From CAZMGY01 sp964565945 [NCBI: uncultured bacterium] (GTDB lineage Bacteria > GCA-001730085), in contig CAZMGY010000018.1 of NCBI GenBank assembly GCA_964565945.1, forward strand, positions 1-64,000: 64,000 nt of DNA. The letters are read 5' to 3'. Below are positions 1 to 8,800 of this stretch, one piece after another. Below the pieces are notes generated by a model. That model saw only the letters and a list, made by a program, of their open reading frames with translations. It searched no databases and was not told where the DNA came from. The translations under genes were made by a program, and so were the position numbers. Each line of letters starts with the position of its first letter. The first letter of the stretch is position 1.

Positions 1-78
1 GCGGCGCAAACCAATAGTGCTTTGCCACAAAACATTGCCTTTTTTGAGAACGATTTGAAGGTTCTTGTTTCTGCATAG
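1..78 (+). CDS. Possible 3' end of an unidentified gene (cut by window edge)
   Basis: The first reading frame is open from base 1 to a TAG at 76-78 and gives a 25-residue tail ending in DLKVLVSA. A mixed hydrophobic/charged tail followed within 20 bases by a GC-rich hairpin is what the end of a gene usually looks like. I do not recognise the protein, and 25 codons is short enough to be chance. Confidence 0.35.
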   Translation, partial: AAQTNSALPQNIAFFENDLKVLVSA

Positions 79-89
79 TCTTTCTGTTT

Positions 90-139
90 TAAATTTTCCC
101 TCTCCCCTCATGTAGGGGATTGAGGGTGAGAAAAATTTA
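90..139. terminator. GC-rich hairpin after the first partial gene; possible terminator or REP-like palindrome
   Basis: CCCTC/GAGGG (98-102 with 122-126) and TCCCC/GGGGA (103-107 with 115-119) form a ten-pair stem with a two-base bulge and a seven-base loop. AT-rich flanks (90-97 and 131-139) can extend it. It lies 20 bases after the TAG at 76-78. No clear T-run follows on either strand, so factor-independent termination is uncertain. The CCCTCTCCCC...GGGG core resembles short palindromes that are often dispersed in bacterial genomes. Confidence 0.45.
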
Positions 140-256
140 AACCCCCCATCCAAAAATAGAAAACAAAAAAGCATAGAAATCCCAACTACTATAATGGTTT
201 CAACAAAGCTACTTCTGCCCCTGGTTCGTGGAGTACCCCACCACCGCCATTTAAAG

Positions 257-323
257 AAAGTGAACTTGATACACAGTTCACTTTATACTTGCGCCCCGCG
301 GCTAAAGGCCTTAGGGCGCAAGT
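257..323. repeat. Two adjacent perfect inverted repeats
   Basis: AAAGTGAAC (257-265) pairs with GTTCACTTT (276-284) around a ten-base loop. Immediately after it ACTTGCGCCC (287-296) pairs with GGGCGCAAGT (314-323) around a 17-base loop containing GGC/GCC. Both stems are perfect. The rest of 79-734 has no convincing gene; the remaining structure is a further GGCGCAA/TTGCGCC hairpin at 590-607 and a promoter-like site at 522-530. No tRNA or known RNA family is recognisable. Confidence 0.6.
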
Positions 324-521
324 GTTCTCTTAAATAGACGAATACTCTTTATGCCTCGCCCCCTTTCTCGCGCAAAACCCAAGTCCATGATCAGAGAACT
401 GAGAGCTCTTTAAAATCAACATATTAAAAACGGACTGGTAGAAAGATTTATTGGGTAAATCACGAAATTAGACTTTGAACACATTTAACTGGGTAAACCT
501 TAGAAAAATGTTTATATTGAG

Positions 522-530
522 TGGTATAAT
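522..530 (+). promoter_or_regulatory. Extended -10 promoter candidate
   Basis: TGGTATAAT matches the extended -10 consensus (TG-N-TATAAT) exactly. No good -35 lies 17 bases upstream, which is tolerated by extended -10 promoters. It points toward the decayed gene and the sbcD-sbcC operon and is the best promoter candidate in front of them. Confidence 0.4.
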
Positions 531-589
531 TGCGTGGCTAAGATAGGCTATGGTTGGCTTAATCCATATATCTTTGATTCTATATTTGA

Positions 590-607
590 GGCGCAAGACT
601 TTGCGCC
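590..607. repeat. Short perfect hairpin
   Basis: GGCGCAA (590-596) and TTGCGCC (601-607) form a seven-pair stem around the loop GACT. The stem sequence recurs as the arm of the palindrome at 287-323 (TTGCGCCC/GGGCGCAA), so the two may be copies of one dispersed element. Confidence 0.5.
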
Positions 608-734
608 CAAATGCTTGTGGATATTCATAGTTAGTAATGAGAGGATTACCCAAGAACTTGGCGGGCCGTTTGAACGATTCTCAAAAGAATAAAAAGGAAA
701 TGGGATAGATGACTTCACCAAAAATATCACCATA

Positions 735-1188
735 ATGGAATGGTTAAAGAAAGAACCTCCGTGGCTACAGGTCGCAGCAAAGCGCTTGCTTCAATCTCGT
801 GATCTGGCAGAATTGTGTCAGAAGGAAGCGAATAAGAAGTTTCCTAATATCGATTGCAATATTCCTGCCAGTGCTTTTGATACACATGATTCGGAAAAAA
901 TACATTTATGTTCCATCAGTAAAGTTGCTGGGGTGAATAAACTGCCTCCCCCTAACCTCCTTGATTTCGGCACGAGCAAATACTTAAAGGTGAAGCTCAA
1001 AAACAGACCTCAGAAGCAGCCAGAAAGGTTAAAGAGGCAATTGATGCTCTGCCCCAGAGATCCCCAGCTTCGCGGAAGTAAAAAGAAGCATCAATGATAC
1101 AGTACTCTTACTTCTGGAACCAGATGATTTTGAAAAGGACTTTAAGCAATTAAAAAAATGGCTGAAGGCATTTAAGGAGACTCAATGA
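735..1188 (+). pseudogene. Decayed gene upstream of sbcD; N-terminus resembles a large AAA ATPase
   Basis: Protein-like sequence continues to the sbcD start but uses three frames. From ATG 735, about 80 residues (through a VNKLPPPNLLDFGTS stretch) resemble, from memory, the N-terminal part of large SMC-like AAA ATPases, which continue into the Walker A loop; here that loop is absent and the frame ends at 1097. A second frame (about 974-1081) reads helical, charged sequence containing SEAARKVKEAIDALPQRSP and stops at TAA 1079-1081. A third frame (about 1069-1188) reads RSINDTVLLLLEPDDFEKDF and ends with TGA 1186-1188, overlapping the sbcD ATG as ATGA. At least one deletion and two frame changes are needed. 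The overlap suggests it was once the first gene of the sbcD-sbcC operon. The family assignment is from memory; the frame structure is directly visible. Confidence 0.6.
1174..1179 (+). promoter_or_regulatory. Ribosome binding site of sbcD
   Basis: AAGGAG ends five bases before ATG 1185. It lies inside the last codons of the decayed upstream gene and fixes the sbcD start. Confidence 0.8.
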
Positions 1189-2423
1189 AAATCCTCCACA
1201 CATCAGACTGGCATTTAGGCCGCTCCCTTTACGGCAGGAAACGCTATGAAGAGTTTTCAGCTTTTTTGGATTGGCTGGCGAAGACCATTGAAGAAGAAAA
1301 TATCGATGCCCTGCTTGTTGCTGGTGACGTATTTGATACCAGTATACCCAGTAATCGAGCACAGGAACTCTACTATCGTTTTCTTTGCCAGATTGCGGCA
1401 TCCTGTTGCCGTCATGTTGTGGTCATTGCTGGGAATCACGATTCACCGTCATTTCTGAATGCCCCGAAGGAGCTGCTCCGTGCCCTGAATGTGTATGTGG
1501 TTGGCTCCATGACCGAAGTCTTGGATGACGAGGTGATTGTTCTTCAGTCAGATGACAAATCTAAGGCCATTGTCTGCGCCATACCATATTTGCGTGATAA
1601 GGATATCCGGACGGTCGAGCCAGGAGAAACGATCGATGATAAAAACGCCAAGCTTCTTGAAGGGCTAAAAAAGCATTACGCGGATGTTTGCGCTATTGCC
1701 GAACAGAAACGAAACGAATTCAAAAGCGCTGGGCATGATAACATCCCCATCGTTGCCATGGGACACCTTTTCACGGCAGGAGGTAAGACCGTTGAGGGTG
1801 ATGGTGTCCGGGAACTTTATGTGGGATCGCTGGCGCAGGTAGGCGAGGAAGTTTTTCCTTCGTCAATCGATTATCTCGCTCTCGGACATCTCCATGTCCC
1901 TCAGGCGGTCGGCAGCGCGAAACATATACGCTACTGTGGTTCGCCCATCCCGATGGGCTATGGTGAAGCAACTCAGGAAAAGAAAGTCGTGCTCATTAAG
2001 TTCAATAGCTCCACGCCAAATATCCAAGAACTCCCAGTGCCGTGTTTTCAGGAACTGGTCCGCATTGTTGGATCTCTGAATGACATTCATGCAAAGCTGG
2101 AAGAGCTGAAAAAGGAAGCTAGCTCTGCATGGCTTGAAATTGAATACACTGGCAGCGACATCATCGGCAACCTACGTGAGATACTCGATGAGTCCATGGT
2201 CCACTCTTCTATGGAAATCCGTCGGATAAAAAACCAGCATGTCATGGACCGAGTAATCAGCACGGTCGCGGAAAATGAAACCCTCGATGATCTGAATGTC
2301 GGGGATGTTTTTACCCGCTGTCTGAATACTTTTGAGGTGCCAGATGAAGACCGGGAAGAATTGACGGCCTCCTACAACGAAATAATTAAGTCTTTCCATG
2401 AAAAAGACGTAAACGCGGAATAG
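1185..2423 (+). CDS. sbcD: SbcD nuclease subunit (Mre11-type exonuclease/endonuclease)
   Basis: Nuclease subunit of the SbcCD (Mre11-Rad50) complex, which opens DNA hairpins and removes blocked or protein-bound double-strand ends in the cytoplasm. The 412 residues show the calcineurin-like phosphoesterase metal motifs in order: SDWHLG (D8, H10), AGDVFD (D48), GNHD (N84, H85), then MGHLF and LGHLH. Length is close to that of E. coli SbcD (about 400). The start is set by AAGGAG five bases upstream and overlaps the stop of the decayed gene before it (ATGA). sbcC follows after 11 bases, so the two are surely co-transcribed. No key residue is missing. Confidence 0.96.
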   Translation: MKILHTSDWHLGRSLYGRKRYEEFSAFLDWLAKTIEEENIDALLVAGDVFDTSIPSNRAQELYYRFLCQIAASCCRHVVVIAGNHDSPSFLNAPKELLRALNVYVVGSMTEVLDDEVIVLQSDDKSKAIVCAIPYLRDKDIRTVEPGETIDDKNAKLLEGLKKHYADVCAIAEQKRNEFKSAGHDNIPIVAMGHLFTAGGKTVEGDGVRELYVGSLAQVGEEVFPSSIDYLALGHLHVPQAVGSAKHIRYCGSPIPMGYGEATQEKKVVLIKFNSSTPNIQELPVPCFQELVRIVGSLNDIHAKLEELKKEASSAWLEIEYTGSDIIGNLREILDESMVHSSMEIRRIKNQHVMDRVISTVAENETLDDLNVGDVFTRCLNTFEVPDEDREELTASYNEIIKSFHEKDVNAE

Positions 2424-2434
2424 AAAGACTGATT

Positions 2435-5400
2435 ATGAAGATACTTGAGCTCCGATTTAAGAACCTCAACTCCCTCTATGGCGAATGGGTCATAGATTTC
2501 ACCGATCCCGAATATGTATCCAACGGAATCTTTGCGTTAACTGGTCCGACCGGTGCTGGCAAATCAACAATTCTTGATGCTATCTGTCTGGCCCTGTATG
2601 GAGCCACGCCCCGCCTTGGAAAAATAACCAAAAGTGGAAATGAGATTATGTCCCGCCAGACTGGTGGATGCTATGCCGAGGTATTATTTGAGTCCCATGC
2701 TGGTCGGTTCCGCTGTCACTGGGAACAGCGCCGGGCGAGAAAAAAGGCTGAAGGAAACCTGCAGGATCAGGAACACCAGATTGCAGATGCCTCTACCGGC
2801 AAGCCCATTGAAACCAAGAAAAGCCTTGTCGCTGCTGTTATTGAAGAAAAAACAGGGATGGACTTTGACCGTTTCACCCGTTCCATCCTACTGGCACAAG
2901 GTGAGTTCGATAACTTTCTGAAAGCTGACGTTGAACAAAAATCTAAAATACTCGAACAAATCACCGGCAGCGAGATTTATTCGGAAATTTCACGCCGGGT
3001 TCATGAACGCCGGCGCGATGAGAAGGAAAAGCTGTACATCCTGAATGCCGAAACATCTGGCATTCTAATTCTGGAACCGAAGCTGGAAAGAGCGATTCAA
3101 GAGGACCTTGAGAGCAAGCAGAAACAGAAAGCTCAGCTTACCGTTAAATTAACCGAAACCCACGAGGCCATCACATGGCTAACCACCATTGTGGCTCTGA
3201 AAAAGGAACTCCTCAGCCTTGAGGATAAAGCTGCAAATCTGAAGGCCCTTACCGAAGCGTTCAAACCGGAACATGCCAAACTTGAACAAGCCCTTAAAGC
3301 CGCATTATTGGACGGAACATACGCAACCTTCACTACCCTCCGTAAGCAGAAAGCAGACGATCAGGCTTCTTTAAAAATGGCCGAAGCCACATTTCCTGAG
3401 TTAGAATCCTCAGCAAACAAACAAGCTAAAACTCTCAAAACTGCCGAGCATCTCACCCTTAAAACTAAAGAGGATCTACAAGCATCTGCCCCACTAATTA
3501 AGAAAATTCGATCGCTTGATCAAAAAATTGCAGAAGAGACTCGAGATGTAACACTCGCCACTAAGGCCTGTACTGAGGAAGCCGCAAAGATTGAGACAAA
3601 CAAACAGGCTCGGGTAAAGGAACAGGAAAAGCGAACGGACAAAAAAAAAATACTGGTGGCTGTCGAACAATATCTCAGAGAGCATGGAGAAGATGAATGG
3701 CTGATCGGTGGTCTGGCTGGTATTAAAGAACAATTCGGAAACCTGTTCGCCAAACAACAGGAGATCACTCAGAAAGAAACCAAACTCAAAAATGCCACTA
3801 AGACCGTGGAAAAAGCTTCAGAAAAACAGGCATCAAGCAGAAAGCAATATTCCCTCAAAAAGCAGGAACTGGCGGAATCCAGTAAAAATCTTCAGCAAGG
3901 CAAGAATGCCCTAAGCGAATTGCTGGGTGACAAATTACTCCGGGAATATCGCACCAAGAAAGAGGCCCTTCTTCGCGAAATGGCATTTATCAAGAAAATT
4001 GAGAATCTTGAAAGCCATCAGGTCAAGCTGGAAAACGGCAAGCCCTGCCCGCTTTGTGGCTCAATCGAGCACCCTTTTGCAGAAGGAAATGTTCCCGTTC
4101 CCGATGAAGTTGAGCAAAAGGTTGAATCTCTGACCAAGCTGATCAGCAAGGCAGAGGATCAGGAATTCTCCATTAAAGAACTGGGACAGGCGGAAGAGAG
4201 CGCCCGCAATTTTCTTAATAACAGCGAAAAGCAAGAAACCGTTGCCGCCAACGACAAAAAGGCCGCTGAAAAGACCCTCGCTGAATTGAAGGATACCCTC
4301 ATTCAACTTCGGGACAATTTTGAAGAGCTCAAGCTGACAGTATCTGGGAAACTCCAGCCACTTGGCATAAAGAAAATACCAAAATCAGAGCTTCCATCAC
4401 TTCTCGAGTCTCTCAAATCAAGGAGGCAAGCATGGCAGGAACAGGCAAAGCAAAAAATCGAAATCAAACAACAGGTTGCTACCATCAACAGCGAGGTAAA
4501 GTATCTGGATGGCACAATTGAGACAGAAGTTGCGGCTCTGACTGAAAAACAAGAAAATCTGGAACGGTTAAAAAAGGCGCATGCCACCAGAACAGATAAG
4601 CGAAAGGAATCGTATGGCGACAAAAACCCTGACGAAGAAGAAAACCGCCTAAACAAAGCTATTGCTGATGCCGAGGAGGCAGAAAAGGAGGCTAGAAGGC
4701 TAAATACCAGGCTACAGCACGAACTTCAAACGGCGAACACTCGTGTCGAATCCCTGAAAAAGCATATCGAGCAGAAAGCGCCTGACCTAAAAAAAGCAGA
4801 AACAGACTTTTCGGCTGCTCTGACTCCTGCAGGCTTTGTAGATGAAGTTATGTTCCGCGATGCCAGATTGACCAATGAGGAACAGGAATCCTTATCCTCC
4901 CAGGCAAAAAAGCTGGCTAATGCGCGAACTGAGCTCAAAGCCAAACAGAAAGACGGGGAGACACATTTGGCCACAGAGATCGCCAAAAAACTCACAGATA
5001 AGACGTTTGAGGAGCTGGAGCCGCAGTTCAAAGCATATGGGGAATCCCTGGAAGAACTTCGCAATGTCATTGCTGCTCTCAAACACAATCTAAATAAAAA
5101 TACAGCAACCAAGGAACGGATAAAGGAAAAGCAATCCGCCATCCAGGCCCAAAAAAAAGAGTGTCATCGCTGGGAGAATTTGCATGCTCTTATCGGTTCA
5201 GCTGACGGAAAAAAGTACCGAAACTTTGCACAAGGTCTCACCTTTAAATTGATGGTAACGCATGCCAACCAGCAGCTGGAAAAAATGACTGACCGCTATC
5301 TGCTAATCCCTGATGAAGAGCAGCCGCTGGAGTTGAATGTCGTGGATAATTATCAGGCAGGTGATATCCGATCGACTAGGAATCTATCGGGTGGAGAAAG

Positions 5401-5692
5401 TTTTATCGTCAGTCTGACGCTGGCGCTGGGACTATCGAAAATGGCCAGCCAGAAAGTTCGGGTGGATTCTCTGTTTTTGGATGAAGGCTTCGGCACCTTG
5501 GATGAAGAAGCTTTGGAAACCTCTCTGGAAGCATTATCCAGCCTTCAGCAAGACGGTAAGCTGATCGGCATCATCTCCCATGTATCTGCACTAAAGGAAA
5601 GAATCAGCACACAGATAAACATAACACCTATCTCTGGTGGCCACAGTTCTCTGTCTGGCCCAGGCTGTACAAAGGAGGCTAAAAATGAATAG
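2435..5692 (+). CDS. sbcC: SbcC ATPase subunit (Rad50-type SMC-like protein)
   Basis: ATPase and DNA-end tether of the SbcCD complex. The 1,085 residues have the full Rad50 layout: N-terminal Walker A GPTGAGKS at 37-44; a long Lys/Glu/Gln-rich coiled coil; a zinc hook CPLC at 538-541; a second coiled-coil arm; the ABC signature LSGGES at 984-989; and Walker B LFLDE with D1016 and E1017 followed by the D-loop GTLD. A switch histidine is present in IISHVS. E. coli SbcC is 1,048 residues. It starts 11 bases after sbcD with only a weak Shine-Dalgarno (GAAAGA), suggesting translational coupling. It faces the giant gene convergently, with 119 bases between the stops and no clear terminator there; an imperfect inverted repeat (5751-5760/5803-5813) is the only structure seen. 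Confidence 0.96.
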   Translation: MKILELRFKNLNSLYGEWVIDFTDPEYVSNGIFALTGPTGAGKSTILDAICLALYGATPRLGKITKSGNEIMSRQTGGCYAEVLFESHAGRFRCHWEQRRARKKAEGNLQDQEHQIADASTGKPIETKKSLVAAVIEEKTGMDFDRFTRSILLAQGEFDNFLKADVEQKSKILEQITGSEIYSEISRRVHERRRDEKEKLYILNAETSGILILEPKLERAIQEDLESKQKQKAQLTVKLTETHEAITWLTTIVALKKELLSLEDKAANLKALTEAFKPEHAKLEQALKAALLDGTYATFTTLRKQKADDQASLKMAEATFPELESSANKQAKTLKTAEHLTLKTKEDLQASAPLIKKIRSLDQKIAEETRDVTLATKACTEEAAKIETNKQARVKEQEKRTDKKKILVAVEQYLREHGEDEWLIGGLAGIKEQFGNLFAKQQEITQKETKLKNATKTVEKASEKQASSRKQYSLKKQELAESSKNLQQGKNALSELLGDKLLREYRTKKEALLREMAFIKKIENLESHQVKLENGKPCPLCGSIEHPFAEGNVPVPDEVEQKVESLTKLISKAEDQEFSIKELGQAEESARNFLNNSEKQETVAANDKKAAEKTLAELKDTLIQLRDNFEELKLTVSGKLQPLGIKKIPKSELPSLLESLKSRRQAWQEQAKQKIEIKQQVATINSEVKYLDGTIETEVAALTEKQENLERLKKAHATRTDKRKESYGDKNPDEEENRLNKAIADAEEAEKEARRLNTRLQHELQTANTRVESLKKHIEQKAPDLKKAETDFSAALTPAGFVDEVMFRDARLTNEEQESLSSQAKKLANARTELKAKQKDGETHLATEIAKKLTDKTFEELEPQFKAYGESLEELRNVIAALKHNLNKNTATKERIKEKQSAIQAQKKECHRWENLHALIGSADGKKYRNFAQGLTFKLMVTHANQQLEKMTDRYLLIPDEEQPLELNVVDNYQAGDIRSTRNLSGGESFIVSLTLALGLSKMASQKVRVDSLFLDEGFGTLDEEALETSLEALSSLQQDGKLIGIISHVSALKERISTQINITPISGGHSSLSGPGCTKEAKNE

Positions 5693-5811
5693 AAGGGAAA
5701 GTGAATACACCGATCAGATTATCTCATGATGTGTGTGTCCTCTCAAACAAAATCATCCTTCTAGGGGTAATTATAGGAAATTATGAATCCTGCGGTTAAA
5801 GCAAGGGATGA

Positions 5812-8800
5812 TTAACAGTGAAGTGATAGCTCCATTAAGCTGGCAAAGTTGTCGTTAATCACCATTTGACGGTTGTTAATTGTTCCGTTAACAGCCGCCA
5901 TATTGCTAATACCATTGATGCCTTCGCGGAATGGACGGTACATTTCGGGGTTAAACTTCGCAGCTTCTTTGAAGAAACGATTTTTCATGTGTTCATAGTT
6001 TTTACGCTCATTCAAAGCTTGAACCAAGCTGATAAAGCTGCCTTCGTCCATTGTTCTCGCTAAGCGACGCATAAAACTGTTTTGTGGCAACACTGTGTCT
6101 AAAAAGGTTGTGAAGTCTTCGTCGGTTAAGCTCATATTAGCAGCTCCACGTGCAACAACAGCTTGAACAAAGTTATCCCAAGTGTTGGCATCCATGTTAT
6201 CACGCTCACCAGTTAAGGCTTCGTAATAATAACGGCTTTCGTAGCGATAGAGCTCGGCAAGCTGACCGCTTTCTGCACTTGCAAAACTTTCGACAACTTG
6301 AATGAAATCACCAAACATGTTGAAGTTAAAAGATTTGCTTAACATCATTGCTGTTTGAAGCACATCGTCCATGCTGCGATTGCTCATGTTATCCATTTCT
6401 CGTTTAAGTGTTTCAGATTCTTGTGCGTCACTTTCGATAGCAAAGCGATTTGCCAATCGTTGTTGATAGCCATCCCAGCCTTCTTCTAAGAGCTCTTGGC
6501 TTACCAACATAATACTTTGTCCGTTTTCCATAATGAATGTGTAAGGCTCTGATTGACCTTGAACAATCTGGTGAGGCACACCTGAATCACTGCTCCATTG
6601 TTTTAGCTTAGCTTGGTATTCTTCTAGATTGACTTGGCGACGAGCTGTTTCGGCATCTTCTTCACGCACACGTTCTTCGGCTATACGTGGAGTCTCCTCT
6701 TCTTCTTTTTCTCGAGTAGAGCGTTGCTCTTCGCTTTCAACACCTTGCTCTGCCCCTAATTTGCCATCATAGTCTTGATTGTGCTCGGCCACGAAGCTGG
6801 CATTATCTTCAAAGCCTGTGCCTAAAAGGATCGCATTGAGTTCGTGTTCCATAATCTCAAAGTGTGTTGTGATTTCATCCTGACGTCTCAGCATCGATAC
6901 AAGGTCCTTTTTAAGAATATCTTGCAGTTTTTGAATGTATTCGCTGTATTTGCCATCTTGATCTCGCAATTCTTGCACTTCAACAATCACTTTGGCAAGT
7001 TGTGTTCCCGCCACTCCACGAGATTGCGCCAGCGCTTCTAAGAAATGCTCATCATCTTTATTTGTTTTATCAAAGTAGCCATCTTGTTTCATGGCATCGG
7101 TATTTTCGAGCAAACGATTGGCCAAAGATCCGGTAATGAAAGCCTGACTCGCCTCGGTCATGCGAGTAACAGCTTGGTTAATTTGCGTTTTTTGCCCCTC
7201 TCTAACTTCGAACTCAGCCACAGCCGAAGCAAGTTCCTTCATAAGATCACAGGCTGTTAGAACTTTCTCTCCGCTCATGCTTTCGATATCTTGCCCCAAA
7301 GCTTCTAAGATGCTGATAAGCATAATAATGTAATCGGCATAAGAGCCCATTTCGACGTAGCGGCTGTCCCAAGAAAGTCCAAAATGTTCAGCATGGGTGC
7401 GACGTTGCAAATATTGTGCGACATCAACCGAAACTCCAAGCTCCTCCTTGAGGGCTTGTAAATCTAACAGTTTAACGCGACGGGCTTGTCCCTTAATAAT
7501 GCGAACCGAATCAAACACGATGTCTTTGCTGAATAGCTCACGATCTCTTACTTTCACATCCACATTATCAGATGCATCAGTGAAAGAAAGAGACCGTTTG
7601 CCTGGGTTGGCATTGCTTTGTAAATGGCTAAACGCTTGGCGATTTGCTTTATTCGAACGCACATTGTCACTTTGAACAATAGCCTCTTGAACCAATTGTT
7701 CGCTTAATTTTCCAGATTGAATGAGAACTTCAATCAAACGTTCTTCGCTGTTAATCGTTTCTTTTTCACCATTTGTATGCTCAATCACCAAACTAGGGGC
7801 TAAGCGGTTAAGTGTAATCAGATCACTCACATCATTTGTAGTAAGGTTTTGGTTAAACAAATCTCTTTTGATGATAATTACGTTTTCTGCTTTTTTGTCT
7901 TTAAGTTCATCAGAGCCTTCTTGTTTTTCTTTTTCGCCTTTTTTACGATTAATTAAGTATACGTTGTTCAAAACAATATCACTGGTGATAAATGACTCGC
8001 TATTTTGTCCGTCCGTAGCAAATTCAACTTGCAATTTTTTGCGTGTGGCGTCGCGTGTTTCTAGACCTTTACGCAGATCTTTAATAACATTTTTAACAGC
8101 AGTTTGCTCGTTTTGAGTCAGTTTAAGTCCGCGTGTTTGAAGTTCTTTTAAGAATTCATCGACACGTTGATCAAAGTTGGCTTGACTATCAGTAACAATT
8201 TGGCTTTGAACAAACTTGGCAATTTCAATCACATCTTGGTTTTCTTTGAGTCGAGCCAGTTGCGTTTTGGTATATTGACGGCGTTGCCAGAAAGTTTGGC
8301 TCTCTAGTGCTTTTTTGGCTTGAATTCTACGCATACGTTCCATATCGAAGGTTTTAGAACCATGACTCATATGAAGATCACTACGAGTGAAACCTTCGCT
8401 AAGAGTTCCTTGCATTTTTTTCCAAGACTGGCTCAAGCTAGTTAACATGCCTGGGAAGATTCCTTGGCTTTGCATAAGGCTTAAAGTTTCCCAGTCACTC
8501 TCTTGAACTTCGGCCGAAGAGTACAAGGAAATAAAGGCTTTCATAGTTGCATTGTGTTGTTGGATCGAAGTTTCGGGATTGTTAAGAGCTACTGCGCGAC
8601 GAATCATGTCGATGGTTACTTCGTTGCTACGTGTGCGCATGCGTTGTTCTTCGATGCGGCTCAAGATCGCTTGAGATTCGGCGCTACCATAACGTTGAAT
8701 AGCGGATAAGGCTGCTTCGTAAAAACTGCTCACCTCTTTGTGAGTTCCATCGTGGATATCCAACCATTCGGCGACATTTCGTGTGCCAGCTACATCTTCA

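Noticed and set aside
200-330. GGTTCG-containing stretch as a tRNA or small RNA gene
   Set aside because: No acceptor stem, D-arm or anticodon arm can be formed around it.
3494-3757. Open frames on the minus strand inside sbcC and similar ones inside sbcD
   Set aside because: They lie opposite strongly conserved coding sequence with clear motifs and have no ribosome binding site or family resemblance.
5751-5813. Inverted repeat between sbcC and the giant gene as a terminator
   Set aside because: Arms of about ten bases contain a bulge, the loop exceeds 40 bases and there is no T-run; not convincing.
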